The notes below the pieces were generated by a model. That model ran no database searches. It saw nothing but the letters and a program-made list of their open reading frames with translations, and was not told the DNA's origin. A DNA stretch of 64,000 bases, from NCBI GenBank assembly GCA_029243485.1, contig JAQWRY010000088.1, positions 363,212-427,211 on the forward strand. Reading direction: 5' to 3'. Origin of the DNA: Candidatus Binatia bacterium (GTDB lineage Bacteria; Desulfobacterota; Binatia; UBA12015). Positions 9,348-17,924 of this stretch are shown here, piece by piece. How positions within the stretch are numbered: the first letter of the stretch is position 1; each line of letters opens with the position of its first letter. A program made the translations under genes and the position numbers.

Positions 9348-10253
9348 ATGACATCGCTCGCGCGGCATGCGAGTACAGGCCCGAAGATGAGTCTCGTGGA
9401 CCTTACCCGTGCGCGGCTGCGCTATGATCTGCTCCTCGGCTGGGCCGGGCACGGGCGTGGCCTGGGGCGGACGTACGCGGCGGCGGTCGCGCGTGCAGAC
9501 CTTGCGCTCGATGCGGCCCGAACACGCGTCGCCGTCGAACGCATCCAGCGTTGGACGGGGATGTCGGCCGCCGCGGCACGGGGCACGTATTACAGCTCCC
9601 TCGTCTCCGAGGCCCGAGAGGAGGCGGACAGCGCCCTCTTCATGCGCGATCCCGGCGCCTTCGCGCGCTGGCTGCCCGACGCAACGGACGTGCCCCGCCC
9701 GGAGGGCCCGGTCCTGTATGCGACGCTGCACTTCGGACACCCGGTTCTGAGCTGTGTCTACCTCCGTCGCTGCGCGGGTATCGACGTGCGTCCGATCATT
9801 CGCGGGCTGGACGATGGCAATCCGATGGCGGATCCGAAGCGCGGGTGGGGACAACGGAAGGTGGGTTGGACGCGCGATCTTCTCGACGGGGCCGTCTTCG
9901 GCGTGGATGGTCTCGCGACCGTGCGCGCGCGTGAACACCTGCTGAACGGCGGCGCTGTGTTCGCTGCGTTGGACGTGCCCGGTGACGTCTCGGACCGCAG
10001 CAGCACCGTCGACGTCGGCGGAGAGCGGCTTCGGTTCTCGACGGGAGTCGTGTCGCTCGCGCAGATGACCCGGAGTACGATCGTTCCCGTCGTCGCCGTA
10101 AGTGGGACGGAGCAGATGGGCGTCCGCTTTGGCACCCCCGTGGTCTCCACGGACGGAGATCCCTTCCCGGAGGTCTTCGCCGAGCTCAGCCGGTTCATCC
10201 TCGAGGATCCGGGCGAATGGTGGCTCTGGCCCTTCGTGCACGGGGACGGGTGA
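9348..10253 (+). CDS. LpxL-like lysophospholipid acyltransferase-family protein, uncertain activity
   Basis: 301 residues without clear membrane segments. The layout resembles the LpxL/HtrB lipid-A acyltransferase family: a helical N-terminus, then GPVLYATLHFGHPVLSCVYLRR near residue 125, where LpxL proteins carry the H-x4-D/E catalytic box, then GGAVFAALDVPGD and a late TIVPVVAVSGTEQMGVRFG strand pair. The acidic partner of the catalytic His is not evident (HFGHPVLS), so it may be an inactive or divergent member. An alternative start is the ATG at 9387. It is divergent from the maoC gene across 87 bases and 77 bases upstream of a radical SAM gene. Confidence 0.5.
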   Translation: MTSLARHASTGPKMSLVDLTRARLRYDLLLGWAGHGRGLGRTYAAAVARADLALDAARTRVAVERIQRWTGMSAAAARGTYYSSLVSEAREEADSALFMRDPGAFARWLPDATDVPRPEGPVLYATLHFGHPVLSCVYLRRCAGIDVRPIIRGLDDGNPMADPKRGWGQRKVGWTRDLLDGAVFGVDGLATVRAREHLLNGGAVFAALDVPGDVSDRSSTVDVGGERLRFSTGVVSLAQMTRSTIVPVVAVSGTEQMGVRFGTPVVSTDGDPFPEVFAELSRFILEDPGEWWLWPFVHGDG

Positions 10254-10330
10254 GGCCGCGTGGAAGTCGGGCTGGTTCCCAGGTACCGTAGAGACGCGAG
10301 TGGGATCCTGTACCAAACAGCGGAGGCGGC

Positions 10331-11710
10331 ATGTCGGTTGAAGATCTGTACCCGGTCGACCGGGTGCGACACATGCCATTCTTCTACTATCCGACGGTCA
10401 ACACCGATACGGATGTGCTGACGGATGACACACGAGGGGCCTTCACTCGTGACCTGACCGTTCGCAACGAGGGCCGGAAGGCGATCCTCTACCTTCACGT
10501 GCCGTTCTGCCGCACGCACTGCTCCTTTTGCTTCTACAACATCAACGTCGTCCAGGAGGAAGACCCGGTGATGCGCGCGTACACCGACGCGCTACTCGCC
10601 GAGATGAAGTTCTACAGCAAGACTGCCTACGCGCAGGGGCTGTCGATCGAGCACGTATTCATCGGTGGCGGGACGCCCACGCGTCTCCCGGATGCGCAGC
10701 TTCGCCGGGTTCTCGAGGGCCTCCGCGAGCACTTCGATCTGAGCCGCGTCGTCGATTTTACGATAGAGATGAACCTCGAGACGATGAGCCCGTCGAATCT
10801 CGAACTCTGCCACGAGCTCGGCGTGAACCGCGTGAGCTTCGGCTGGCAGACCTCCGTCCCTCGACTGCGGAAGTTCCTCGCGCTCGTGCCGTCGGAAGAG
10901 ACCCTGGCGGATCGCCTGAGCCATCTCGAGCGGCTCGGCTACCCGCTGATCTGGGACATCATGTACGCGCTGCCCGGGCAGACCACCGAGGACTGGAACG
11001 TCGACCTGCAGCGATCGATCGAGCTCGGCGTTGCGTGCATCGACATCCACCGAACCGACCTCGTACCGCCGGCGCCTCTGTACCACCTGGTGCGGGAACG
11101 GAAGCTAGAAGTCCCGACGCAGGCCGAGGCGCTCGAGCAATATCTGCTCGCGTACCGCACGCTGATCGATGCCGGCTACGAGTTCAACACGTTCCAGCAG
11201 TTCAACCGGCCCGACGTGCCGAGCGCGGTGTCCCACTACGGACGCTACTACTATCGCTCGTCGCACGACCTGCTCGCACTCGGACCGGGCGCCATGGGCA
11301 TCGCGAACAACTGGGCCTACATGAACGAGCGCGACATCGCGCAGTACGCCGGGCTCGCGAAAGAAGGCGGGCCCTTCCTGTCGTGCGCGCACCACGTGAG
11401 CGACCCGACCTGGCAGGAGCGCGACTTCGTGCTCGGCATGGGCCAGCTCTGGTCGGTCCCGAAGGATCTCCTCCGAGGCCCGCTCACGCCTCAGCAGGAC
11501 GCGGCGCTCGACAAGTTGATCGGCCACGGCGCCGTCGTGGAGACCGAAGACGAGTACCGACTGGCGGATGACGCCATCGGGTATCACTTCTCGGTCGCCG
11601 GCGAATTTCAGACCAAACAGGAAGTGGGTCGGAACGTCGGCTACCTTCGCTCGATGCCGAGCGAGATCGTCTGGAATTCGTCCCGCAAGCGCAAGTCCGA
11701 GCGCGTTTAG
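10331..11710 (+). CDS. HemN/HemW-like radical SAM protein
   Basis: 459 residues with the radical-SAM cluster motif CRTHCSFCFYN (CX3CX2C, residues about 60-67), the glycine-rich SAM contact VFIGGGTPTRLPDAQL, and the HemN-type strand GVNRVSFGWQTSVPRLRKFLAL. The C-terminal part (YGRYYYRSSHDLLALGPGAMGI) matches the HemN_C region of the coproporphyrinogen III dehydrogenase-like family, which includes HemN, HemW and HutW/ChuW haem-degrading enzymes. Which reaction it performs cannot be told; an oxygen-independent haem-related role is the family expectation. The ATG is preceded by CGGAGGCGG. It converges on the sulfatase-like gene with 7 bases between. Confidence 0.85.
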   Translation: MSVEDLYPVDRVRHMPFFYYPTVNTDTDVLTDDTRGAFTRDLTVRNEGRKAILYLHVPFCRTHCSFCFYNINVVQEEDPVMRAYTDALLAEMKFYSKTAYAQGLSIEHVFIGGGTPTRLPDAQLRRVLEGLREHFDLSRVVDFTIEMNLETMSPSNLELCHELGVNRVSFGWQTSVPRLRKFLALVPSEETLADRLSHLERLGYPLIWDIMYALPGQTTEDWNVDLQRSIELGVACIDIHRTDLVPPAPLYHLVRERKLEVPTQAEALEQYLLAYRTLIDAGYEFNTFQQFNRPDVPSAVSHYGRYYYRSSHDLLALGPGAMGIANNWAYMNERDIAQYAGLAKEGGPFLSCAHHVSDPTWQERDFVLGMGQLWSVPKDLLRGPLTPQQDAALDKLIGHGAVVETEDEYRLADDAIGYHFSVAGEFQTKQEVGRNVGYLRSMPSEIVWNSSRKRKSERV

Positions 11711-11717
11711 CGACCCG

Positions 11718-13760
11718 CTAGTCGAGATATCCGAGAGCGCGGAGCTTGTCCTGCGTTCTCGTATCGACTTCGCGTTCCTGCGCGGTGCCGGGCTCGGCGG
11801 CGTCCATCGCGCGGTAGACGCCCAGTAGCTCGCGGCCTTGTGCGCGGAGCTCGGGGTCTTCGGCAAGGTTGTTCTGTTCGCCGGGGTCGGACCTGAGGTC
11901 GTAGATCTCGACCGGGTCTTCGAGGTTCTCTCGGCCGATCCACTTGTAGTCCTCGGTACGCGCCGAGAACAGGCGCCCGTCGGCGTGCTTCAGGGAAGGG
12001 CCCTCGGCGAAACGGACCGCGTTGCGCGGTGGTTCCCCGTGGAGCAGCGCCGGGGCGAGGCTCTCGCCGCCGAGGGCCTCGACCGGTGGAATCCGGACGA
12101 GATCGAGGAGGGTCGGCCCGAGGTCGACCAGGGAGACCTGTCCGTCCACGACGGCTCCGGCCGGGATCAGACCCGGGGCCCAGAAGACGAGGGGAACGCG
12201 GAGCACCTCGTCGTAGACGGTTCGCGAGTGGCCGACGCTGCCGTGCTCGCCGAATTCGTCGCCGTGATCGGCCGTGACGACTACGATCGTCTCGTTGGAA
12301 AGGCCGAGTCGGTCCAGAGTGTCGAACAGGCGTCGCAAGATGCGGTCGGTGTAGACGACTTCGCCCGCGTAGCGGTTGCGCATACGGGCCCAGCGCGGTT
12401 TCTCTCCGGGGAGGGGCTTTGCGTGGAAGACATCGTGCTCGGGCGGGGGCTCGTACGGGGTGTGGACCTGGTAGCTGTGGAGGAAGAGGAAGAACTTTTC
12501 GCCGCGGTGATGGCCGAGCCAACGAAGGCCGCGATCGAGCGTCTGCTCGATGTCCCCGCGCGCGTCCCACATGCTCAGGCCGCGGTTCTCGTAGTAGTCG
12601 TCGAAGCCACGTTCGAAGCCGGCTTCGGCGGCGAGCATGGCGTTCTCGGTGAAGGCGGCGGTCGCGTAGGAGTTCGCAGCGAAGATCTCGGCGAGCGTTG
12701 GCATCTTCGCCGGCAGGACGTGCTTTGCGTGCAGCACTTTGTGCTCGGCCGGATACGAGCTCGTGAAGAGACTCATGTGCGACGCGCTCGTGGAAGGGTA
12801 GGGCGCGAGGGCCTGCTGGAAGGACGCGCCCTCTCGCGCGCGGGCATCGAGTTCGGGCGTGAGCGGCTGTCCCTCGTAATCCCGGCCGACGAAATCTCCG
12901 CGCATCGTGTCCAGGGATACGAGGATCACGTTGCGCTGTCCGTTGCGGCCTCTCGACTGAAGAATCTGCGGATTGCCCCAGATGGGGACGCTCCAGTCGC
13001 CGACGGCAACTCCGGCTTCGGCCGGCTGGACTTCGGTTCGGAGCTCGAAGCGGACGTCCTGGCCGGAGAGGGCTGAGATGTCGACGCGTCGGTCGATCCA
13101 GCGCTCGCGTGTTTCTTCGGGGTGGACGACTGAGCGCAGAACTTCGCGGCTCCCGAAGTCACCGTTCGCGACGATCTGGAAGACGGTCGGGGCGGCGCCG
13201 ACGTCAGCGGCGACCGAATCGATCGCCAGCCCCACGTGCAGGGTGGAACCGGGGCCGATCGCGATCTCTTTGGTTCGGAAGTTCGGGGATTCGTCCGGGA
13301 TCGCCTGGCCGACGATGCGCACCCGAATCTGCTCGGTACGCTCGAGGTTCTCGGGGATCGGCAGCGTCAGGGTCACGCCCGGATGGTGCCCCTCGAGCAC
13401 GATGGGAGGCGTGCTCTTCCACCCCTCGACGTCGTTGCTCATAAGGCTCGGCTCGAGCACGACGCGCCCCCGCGAGAGCTCCGCCGGGAGACGCGCCTGG
13501 ACGTCGAGGGTCGTGCCTTCGGGGAAGGGCAGCGTCGAACTCAGCACATTGCGTCGCGTTGGACAGCCCAGAGCTGGTCGCGATTCGTCGGCGACGGCGC
13601 ACCGGGCGGGCGCGCCCGAGGGGGCTCCGCCTTCGAGCTGCTGGGTGAGGCGCACCACGGGCTGGAGCGCCACATCGTTCGAGCTACGGCAGGAGGCCGA
13701 GCAGGCGAGGAGCGTTGCGACGAGCGCGAGGAGCGGCTTGCGGGTGACGACGAATTGCAT
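11718..13760 (-). CDS. Sulfatase-fold (alkaline phosphatase superfamily) lipoprotein
   Basis: 680 residues with a lipoprotein-like signal (LLALVATLLACSASC). Residues 30-270 form a beta-rich region of unknown role. From 276 comes the sulfatase domain: NVILVSLDTMRGDF (metal Asp284), the nucleophile region YPSTSASHMSLFTSSYPAEH, and the metal-binding ETIVVVTADHGDEFGEHG with VGHSRTVYDE. The canonical formylglycine box C-x-P-x-R is absent; the aligned residue is Thr324, with Ala and His where Pro and Arg stand. This suggests a Thr-nucleophile phospho-transferase or hydrolase rather than a sulfate esterase, though that is inference. It is the most downstream gene of a minus-strand run of exported proteins. 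Confidence 0.85.
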   Translation of the reverse strand: MQFVVTRKPLLALVATLLACSASCRSSNDVALQPVVRLTQQLEGGAPSGAPARCAVADESRPALGCPTRRNVLSSTLPFPEGTTLDVQARLPAELSRGRVVLEPSLMSNDVEGWKSTPPIVLEGHHPGVTLTLPIPENLERTEQIRVRIVGQAIPDESPNFRTKEIAIGPGSTLHVGLAIDSVAADVGAAPTVFQIVANGDFGSREVLRSVVHPEETRERWIDRRVDISALSGQDVRFELRTEVQPAEAGVAVGDWSVPIWGNPQILQSRGRNGQRNVILVSLDTMRGDFVGRDYEGQPLTPELDARAREGASFQQALAPYPSTSASHMSLFTSSYPAEHKVLHAKHVLPAKMPTLAEIFAANSYATAAFTENAMLAAEAGFERGFDDYYENRGLSMWDARGDIEQTLDRGLRWLGHHRGEKFFLFLHSYQVHTPYEPPPEHDVFHAKPLPGEKPRWARMRNRYAGEVVYTDRILRRLFDTLDRLGLSNETIVVVTADHGDEFGEHGSVGHSRTVYDEVLRVPLVFWAPGLIPAGAVVDGQVSLVDLGPTLLDLVRIPPVEALGGESLAPALLHGEPPRNAVRFAEGPSLKHADGRLFSARTEDYKWIGRENLEDPVEIYDLRSDPGEQNNLAEDPELRAQGRELLGVYRAMDAAEPGTAQEREVDTRTQDKLRALGYLD

Positions 13761-13815
13761 GAAGTGCCGCGGCCGAGATTAGCCAGGGCGGTCGCGCCTG
13801 TCGAGGCGGCGGCGC

Positions 13816-16749
13816 CTACGGGAGGACGACTTCGATGATCGTGCGGTTGTCCGACACGATGCCGGTCGTCGGGTCGACGCTCCGGACGGTCGTGGTGCCG
13901 GGGGCGATGGCGATGACGCGGCCGGGCCGGTTCCCGAAGCTCTGGACGATCGCCACGGCGGGGTCATCGCTGATGAACTCGACGTAGCGCGTGACCGTCT
14001 TTTTGCCGTTGTCGTCGAAGTGACCGCGCGCGGTCACGCGACGATGCTTGCCGATCTCGATGACCCGACGGTCCGGCCGCATCGTGATGCTCGCGAGGAG
14101 CGAGCTGATCGTGATCTCGGTGCTGCCGGATTCGCCCGTGCCGAGGCTTGCCGTGAGCATGGCGGTGCCGATCTTCGAACCGCCCAGCGCGAGGCCTTCC
14201 TCGCCTTCGCGGTCGCTGATCCGGGCGATATCCTCGTCGGTCGACGTCCAGGTGACGTCCTTCGTGACAATGCCGTTACCGCCGTCGCTCAGTTCGGCGA
14301 TGACACGAAGCTTCCGCCCGGTGCTGCCGCGGATCGTCTTCGACTTGGGTACGACGCGGACGCTCGTCACCCCGCCGGCCACGGTGACGGTCGAGATCGC
14401 GACGTGGCCGCTCGCGGCGGTCGCGAAAATGAAGGTCTCGCCGTCGCTGAGGAACTGGACGAGCCCCTTTTCGTCGATGTCGTTGACCGTGGCTACCGCC
14501 TCGTTCGTGGAATTCCAGGAGACGGTGTTCGTGGCATCGCTGCGAGCACCTCCCGCGTAGTCGGCCGCGGCACGGAAGCGGCGCTCGCGCAGGGCCTTTC
14601 CGTCGAACGTTTCGGGCGAGATCTCGAGCCCGGTGATGTCGCCGGCGACCTCCACGATACTCGAGGCGAGGAAGCCGTCGCATTCGATCCGGATGGTCGT
14701 ACGCCCGCCGATTTCGATTCCGGTGACGAGCCCCTTGTCGGTGTCGTTGTTTACGGTGGCAATCGACTCGTCGTCGATGCTCCACTCGCAGCGGTCGCTG
14801 ATGACGCCCTTCGATTCGTCGGCGAACGTCGCTCGCGCTTTGTACTCGCCCGGAGTGCCAACCTGGACGACCCCGCCGTTCGCCTCGTCGACTTCGACGG
14901 AGACGACGTCGCCCTGAACCCGCAGGTTGCTGACCTCGGCGGAGGCGAGCCCACGGATCGGGTCGGTCGCGGTCAGGGTGGTGACGCCGCTGTCGACGCC
15001 GAGGACTTCGCCCTTCTCGAGCGGATCCTCTTCTTCTGGTGCGGGCGACCCGTTTCCGACCTCGGCGACCGTCGTGTCGAGGACGGCCCAGTCGACGACA
15101 TCGCGCAGATTACTCGTGAATTTGCCGGTCGAGAGCTCGCCCTCGGCCGTGGCTTTTCGCCGCTGGTCGCGGATGACCTTGAAGGTCGTGGGCTTCACCC
15201 GAATCGCGACGAGGGTTCCCTCGACCACGAGGGTCGCGGGCGGCGATGTGAGTTCGTCTTCTTCTCCCGGGTTCCGGATTGCGACGATGCTCGCGGTCCC
15301 GTCGGCGAGCGTGCTCAGGACGCCGTCTTCATCGATCGTAGCGATGCCGGCCGGCGCGATCTGCCAGGTGACGTTCCCCGAGATGTTGCTGCGGGTCCCG
15401 TCTGCCCGGCTGCCGTAAGCTCGCACGGGCAGCGTCATCAATCGGCCGAGCAGGATTTCCTCGGGTTCGACGGAGACATCGAGGACGGCGCCGCCGACGT
15501 TGACGACCACGGCGCCAGAGACCACCCCGGTGCTCGGTTCGGTCGCGAACAGGGCCGTTTCGCCGACGGTGATGCCCGTTACCTTCCCGCGGTCTTCGTT
15601 CGTGTTGCCGACGACGGCGACCGAGGGGTGGCTAGTGGACCACGTGACGACCTTGCGGAGATCCGGGGTGGAGAGGCCGCTGCTCAAGCGTCCGAAGACT
15701 CTGGCAGTGCGCTGATCGCCCACCGAGACACTGAAGGGGGCGGGCTCGACGTCGAGCGACACGAGGACGCCCGAGACGAGTACGACGATGTCCTCGGTCG
15801 TCGTGAGGGCGCGCTCTTCATCGGTCGCGCGGAGGGTCACGAAGCCATCTGCGAGTCCTTCGACGTCCCCCGCGTTGTCGCCGCCTTCGGTGATGTCGAT
15901 TACGCCGACAGGGCCGAAGATGTCGAACTTCACGTCTTTGGTGATGTTCGTGCGCGAGTCGTCGACGCGATAGGCGTAGACTTCGACCGCCGCGACCATC
16001 CCGGCGCCGAGCGTCGTCAAGTTGGGGACCAGGAACTCGACGTCGAAATCGATGTGCGTGATCTCGGCTTTGATCTTGGTGCTGCCGTCTTCGGCCGAGT
16101 TCTGCAGTCCACTCGGTGCGTGTGCGGCCGTGATGATGACCTCTTCGGTTGGTTGAAGTGGGTTCACGAGGCCGGTCAGGCTGACCATGGCGGCGGACCC
16201 GTTGCTGGAACTCCAGGTCACGTCCGGCGTGATGTCGGCCGAGCAGCCGTCTGCGTACTCGGCGCGCGCTTTGTACTGCTCGGGGATCCCGACGTCGAGA
16301 TTCTTGCTCGTGGGCCGCGTCGTGATCGCGACGATCGGCCCGGCGACGATCGTGAGGACGGTGTTGCCCTTCGTCCTGCTGCCGCCGAATTCGAGAGCGG
16401 CGCGGATCTCGACGTCCCCCGGGGCCCGCGCCTCGACGAGCCCGCGGCTACCGTGCTCCGCGCTGACCTTGGCCGTGGACGAGTCGCCGGTCGTCCATTC
16501 GGCGACGGCGGTGATGTCCTGCGTCGTGCCGTCGCTGAAGACGGCGGTGGCTAAGAACTGCCGAAATTCGCACGGCGCCATCGTTGGCAAGGCGGGCGTG
16601 ACGATCACCTCGTCCAGAACCGCGGCGGTTGCCGGCTCGGGAATGCTCAGGAGGAGGGGGAGGAACGAGAGGAGGCAGAGGAGCAGTGTGGCGCTGGGTC
16701 GACCGCGGGGGCCGGTCCCGCGCCTGAGGCTACGTAGTCCCAGGTGCAT
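13816..16749 (-). CDS. Ten-repeat Ig-like (BIG_2 type) secreted or surface protein
   Basis: 977 residues: a signal peptide (LLLCLLSFLPLLLSIPEPATA) followed by ten consecutive bacterial Ig-like repeats of about 90-95 residues to the C-terminus. Each repeat reads roughly V-x-V-x-P, an adenine-rich strand such as YKARAEYADG, then DVTWSSSN, VATV, GLVTGI, G-x-T-x-I-x-A. No cell-wall anchor, catalytic domain or sorting signal is visible. Ig-like arrays act as extracellular spacers or adhesins. An in-frame TTG lies at 16767, but ATG 16749 has AGGAA 5 bases upstream (GCAGGAATACATG) and gives a better signal peptide. Divergent repeats argue for old duplication. Confidence 0.85.
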   Translation of the reverse strand: MHLGLRSLRRGTGPRGRPSATLLLCLLSFLPLLLSIPEPATAAVLDEVIVTPALPTMAPCEFRQFLATAVFSDGTTQDITAVAEWTTGDSSTAKVSAEHGSRGLVEARAPGDVEIRAALEFGGSRTKGNTVLTIVAGPIVAITTRPTSKNLDVGIPEQYKARAEYADGCSADITPDVTWSSSNGSAAMVSLTGLVNPLQPTEEVIITAAHAPSGLQNSAEDGSTKIKAEITHIDFDVEFLVPNLTTLGAGMVAAVEVYAYRVDDSRTNITKDVKFDIFGPVGVIDITEGGDNAGDVEGLADGFVTLRATDEERALTTTEDIVVLVSGVLVSLDVEPAPFSVSVGDQRTARVFGRLSSGLSTPDLRKVVTWSTSHPSVAVVGNTNEDRGKVTGITVGETALFATEPSTGVVSGAVVVNVGGAVLDVSVEPEEILLGRLMTLPVRAYGSRADGTRSNISGNVTWQIAPAGIATIDEDGVLSTLADGTASIVAIRNPGEEDELTSPPATLVVEGTLVAIRVKPTTFKVIRDQRRKATAEGELSTGKFTSNLRDVVDWAVLDTTVAEVGNGSPAPEEEDPLEKGEVLGVDSGVTTLTATDPIRGLASAEVSNLRVQGDVVSVEVDEANGGVVQVGTPGEYKARATFADESKGVISDRCEWSIDDESIATVNNDTDKGLVTGIEIGGRTTIRIECDGFLASSIVEVAGDITGLEISPETFDGKALRERRFRAAADYAGGARSDATNTVSWNSTNEAVATVNDIDEKGLVQFLSDGETFIFATAASGHVAISTVTVAGGVTSVRVVPKSKTIRGSTGRKLRVIAELSDGGNGIVTKDVTWTSTDEDIARISDREGEEGLALGGSKIGTAMLTASLGTGESGSTEITISSLLASITMRPDRRVIEIGKHRRVTARGHFDDNGKKTVTRYVEFISDDPAVAIVQSFGNRPGRVIAIAPGTTTVRSVDPTTGIVSDNRTIIEVVLP

Positions 16750-16942
16750 GTATTCCTGCTTGCTCAACTCGAATCATCGCGAAAGTTCCGAATCGAGTGA
16801 TGTTGCAAGCGCAGTGCCACGTAGGGCACGAAACCACTGGGGGAGCGTGGCTCGAAACACCGACGAATTCGCGACGTCGGGCATTTTCGCAAGCTCCGGT
16901 CCTCCTAAAGGGTCGAAATGCGGGTGTATTTGAACGCCTGTC

Positions 16943-17860
16943 TCAGCCGGCGGTGCGCCAAGCGAAGCGAACGGCGAGCGGATCGTGGTCGCTCAAGGGG
17001 GTGCCATCGGGGCTCGTGAACTCATCTACCGCGAACTCCCACGAGAGCGCTTCGACCTCGACGCCGCCGCCGTTGCGGAAGGCCATCTTGTCGATACGGG
17101 CGGGCTCCGGGCAGTCGAGAGCTGCGCAGGCGTCGGTGAGTCCGGCGTCACGCAGGAGCCTCTCGTATTGGCTCTTGTCGGGCTCTTCGTCCGTATGGAG
17201 GTTGAAGTCGCCGCCAATGATCACGGCGCGGCCCGCTGAGAACGTCGTCAGGACGTCGAGCATCTGGGTGATGCCCTCACCGCGAATGCGCTCGTCGTTC
17301 GCAGAGCCGCCGGCTTCCATGTGGAGATTGTAGACGTCGATCTCGACACCGGGCGCGATCTGCGTGCGCGCGTAGCTGAATCCCTTGAACGCCAGGCAGT
17401 CGGCGGACGTGATGTCGCAGTCGTCCCACGCAACGCGCGTTACGGGGTCGAACGGGTACCGGGAGAAGCGACCCAGGCCGTCGGCGAGAAGCGCATCGGG
17501 GCGTCGCGGATCGGTGCCGAGCGGCGCCTCCGCCGGAATCGACAGGTACGGATGGTCGACTCGCGAGACCAATTCCTCGTGGTACGTCCGTGTCGGCGCG
17601 AACGGGTTCGGATCCGGCGTCTGCCAACTCTCCTGAACGAGGACGAGGTCGTACGCGTTCAGCTTCGGCCCGATGAGCGGCATGAATGTGGCCGGCATGG
17701 AGCCCGAGATCCCCTCGGGGAGACCCGCGACGTTGTACGCCAGAGCGGAGATCTCCCCGCTCGCGCCTGCCGTTGCGCCGGACTCGTTGGCCGAGTCCCC
17801 GCAGGCGCCGACAAGGGTCAGAGCAACGAGCGAGGCGAGGAATTGGCGGGTGTACGTCAT
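16943..17860 (-). CDS. Sphingomyelinase-like endonuclease/exonuclease/phosphatase-family lipoprotein
   Basis: 305 residues with a lipobox (LVALTLVGAC, Cys near residue 20), so probably an outer-membrane or periplasmic lipoprotein. The DNase I-like phosphodiesterase fold is shown by ISALAYNVAGLPEG, YDLVLVQESW (catalytic Glu), IDVYNLHMEAGG, AVIIGGDFNLHTDE and the final LSDHDPLAVRF, which carries the Asp-His pair. The order and spacing match neutral sphingomyelinase and phospholipase C-like members more than DNA-repair nucleases, so extracellular lipid phosphodiester cleavage is the best guess. A second in-frame ATG at 17872 is less attractive because it lengthens the signal. About 190 bases separate it from the Ig-like gene. 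Confidence 0.8.
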   Translation of the reverse strand: MTYTRQFLASLVALTLVGACGDSANESGATAGASGEISALAYNVAGLPEGISGSMPATFMPLIGPKLNAYDLVLVQESWQTPDPNPFAPTRTYHEELVSRVDHPYLSIPAEAPLGTDPRRPDALLADGLGRFSRYPFDPVTRVAWDDCDITSADCLAFKGFSYARTQIAPGVEIDVYNLHMEAGGSANDERIRGEGITQMLDVLTTFSAGRAVIIGGDFNLHTDEEPDKSQYERLLRDAGLTDACAALDCPEPARIDKMAFRNGGGVEVEALSWEFAVDEFTSPDGTPLSDHDPLAVRFAWRTAG

Positions 17861-17924
17861 GGCGGTAAGCATCCGCGCAGGCGGGCCCGGAACGCAAGCG
17901 CTCCAAGCCCGGCCGCGGGCGAAG

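Noticed and set aside
8841-10379. A 512-codon minus-strand open frame
   Set aside because: Only its last 139 codons read as MaoC; the rest is antisense to the acyltransferase-like gene and lacks coding features.
14020-16554. A long plus-strand frame opposite the Ig-like gene
   Set aside because: Mirror of the repeat gene with no family motif and Asp/Arg/Gly-heavy composition.
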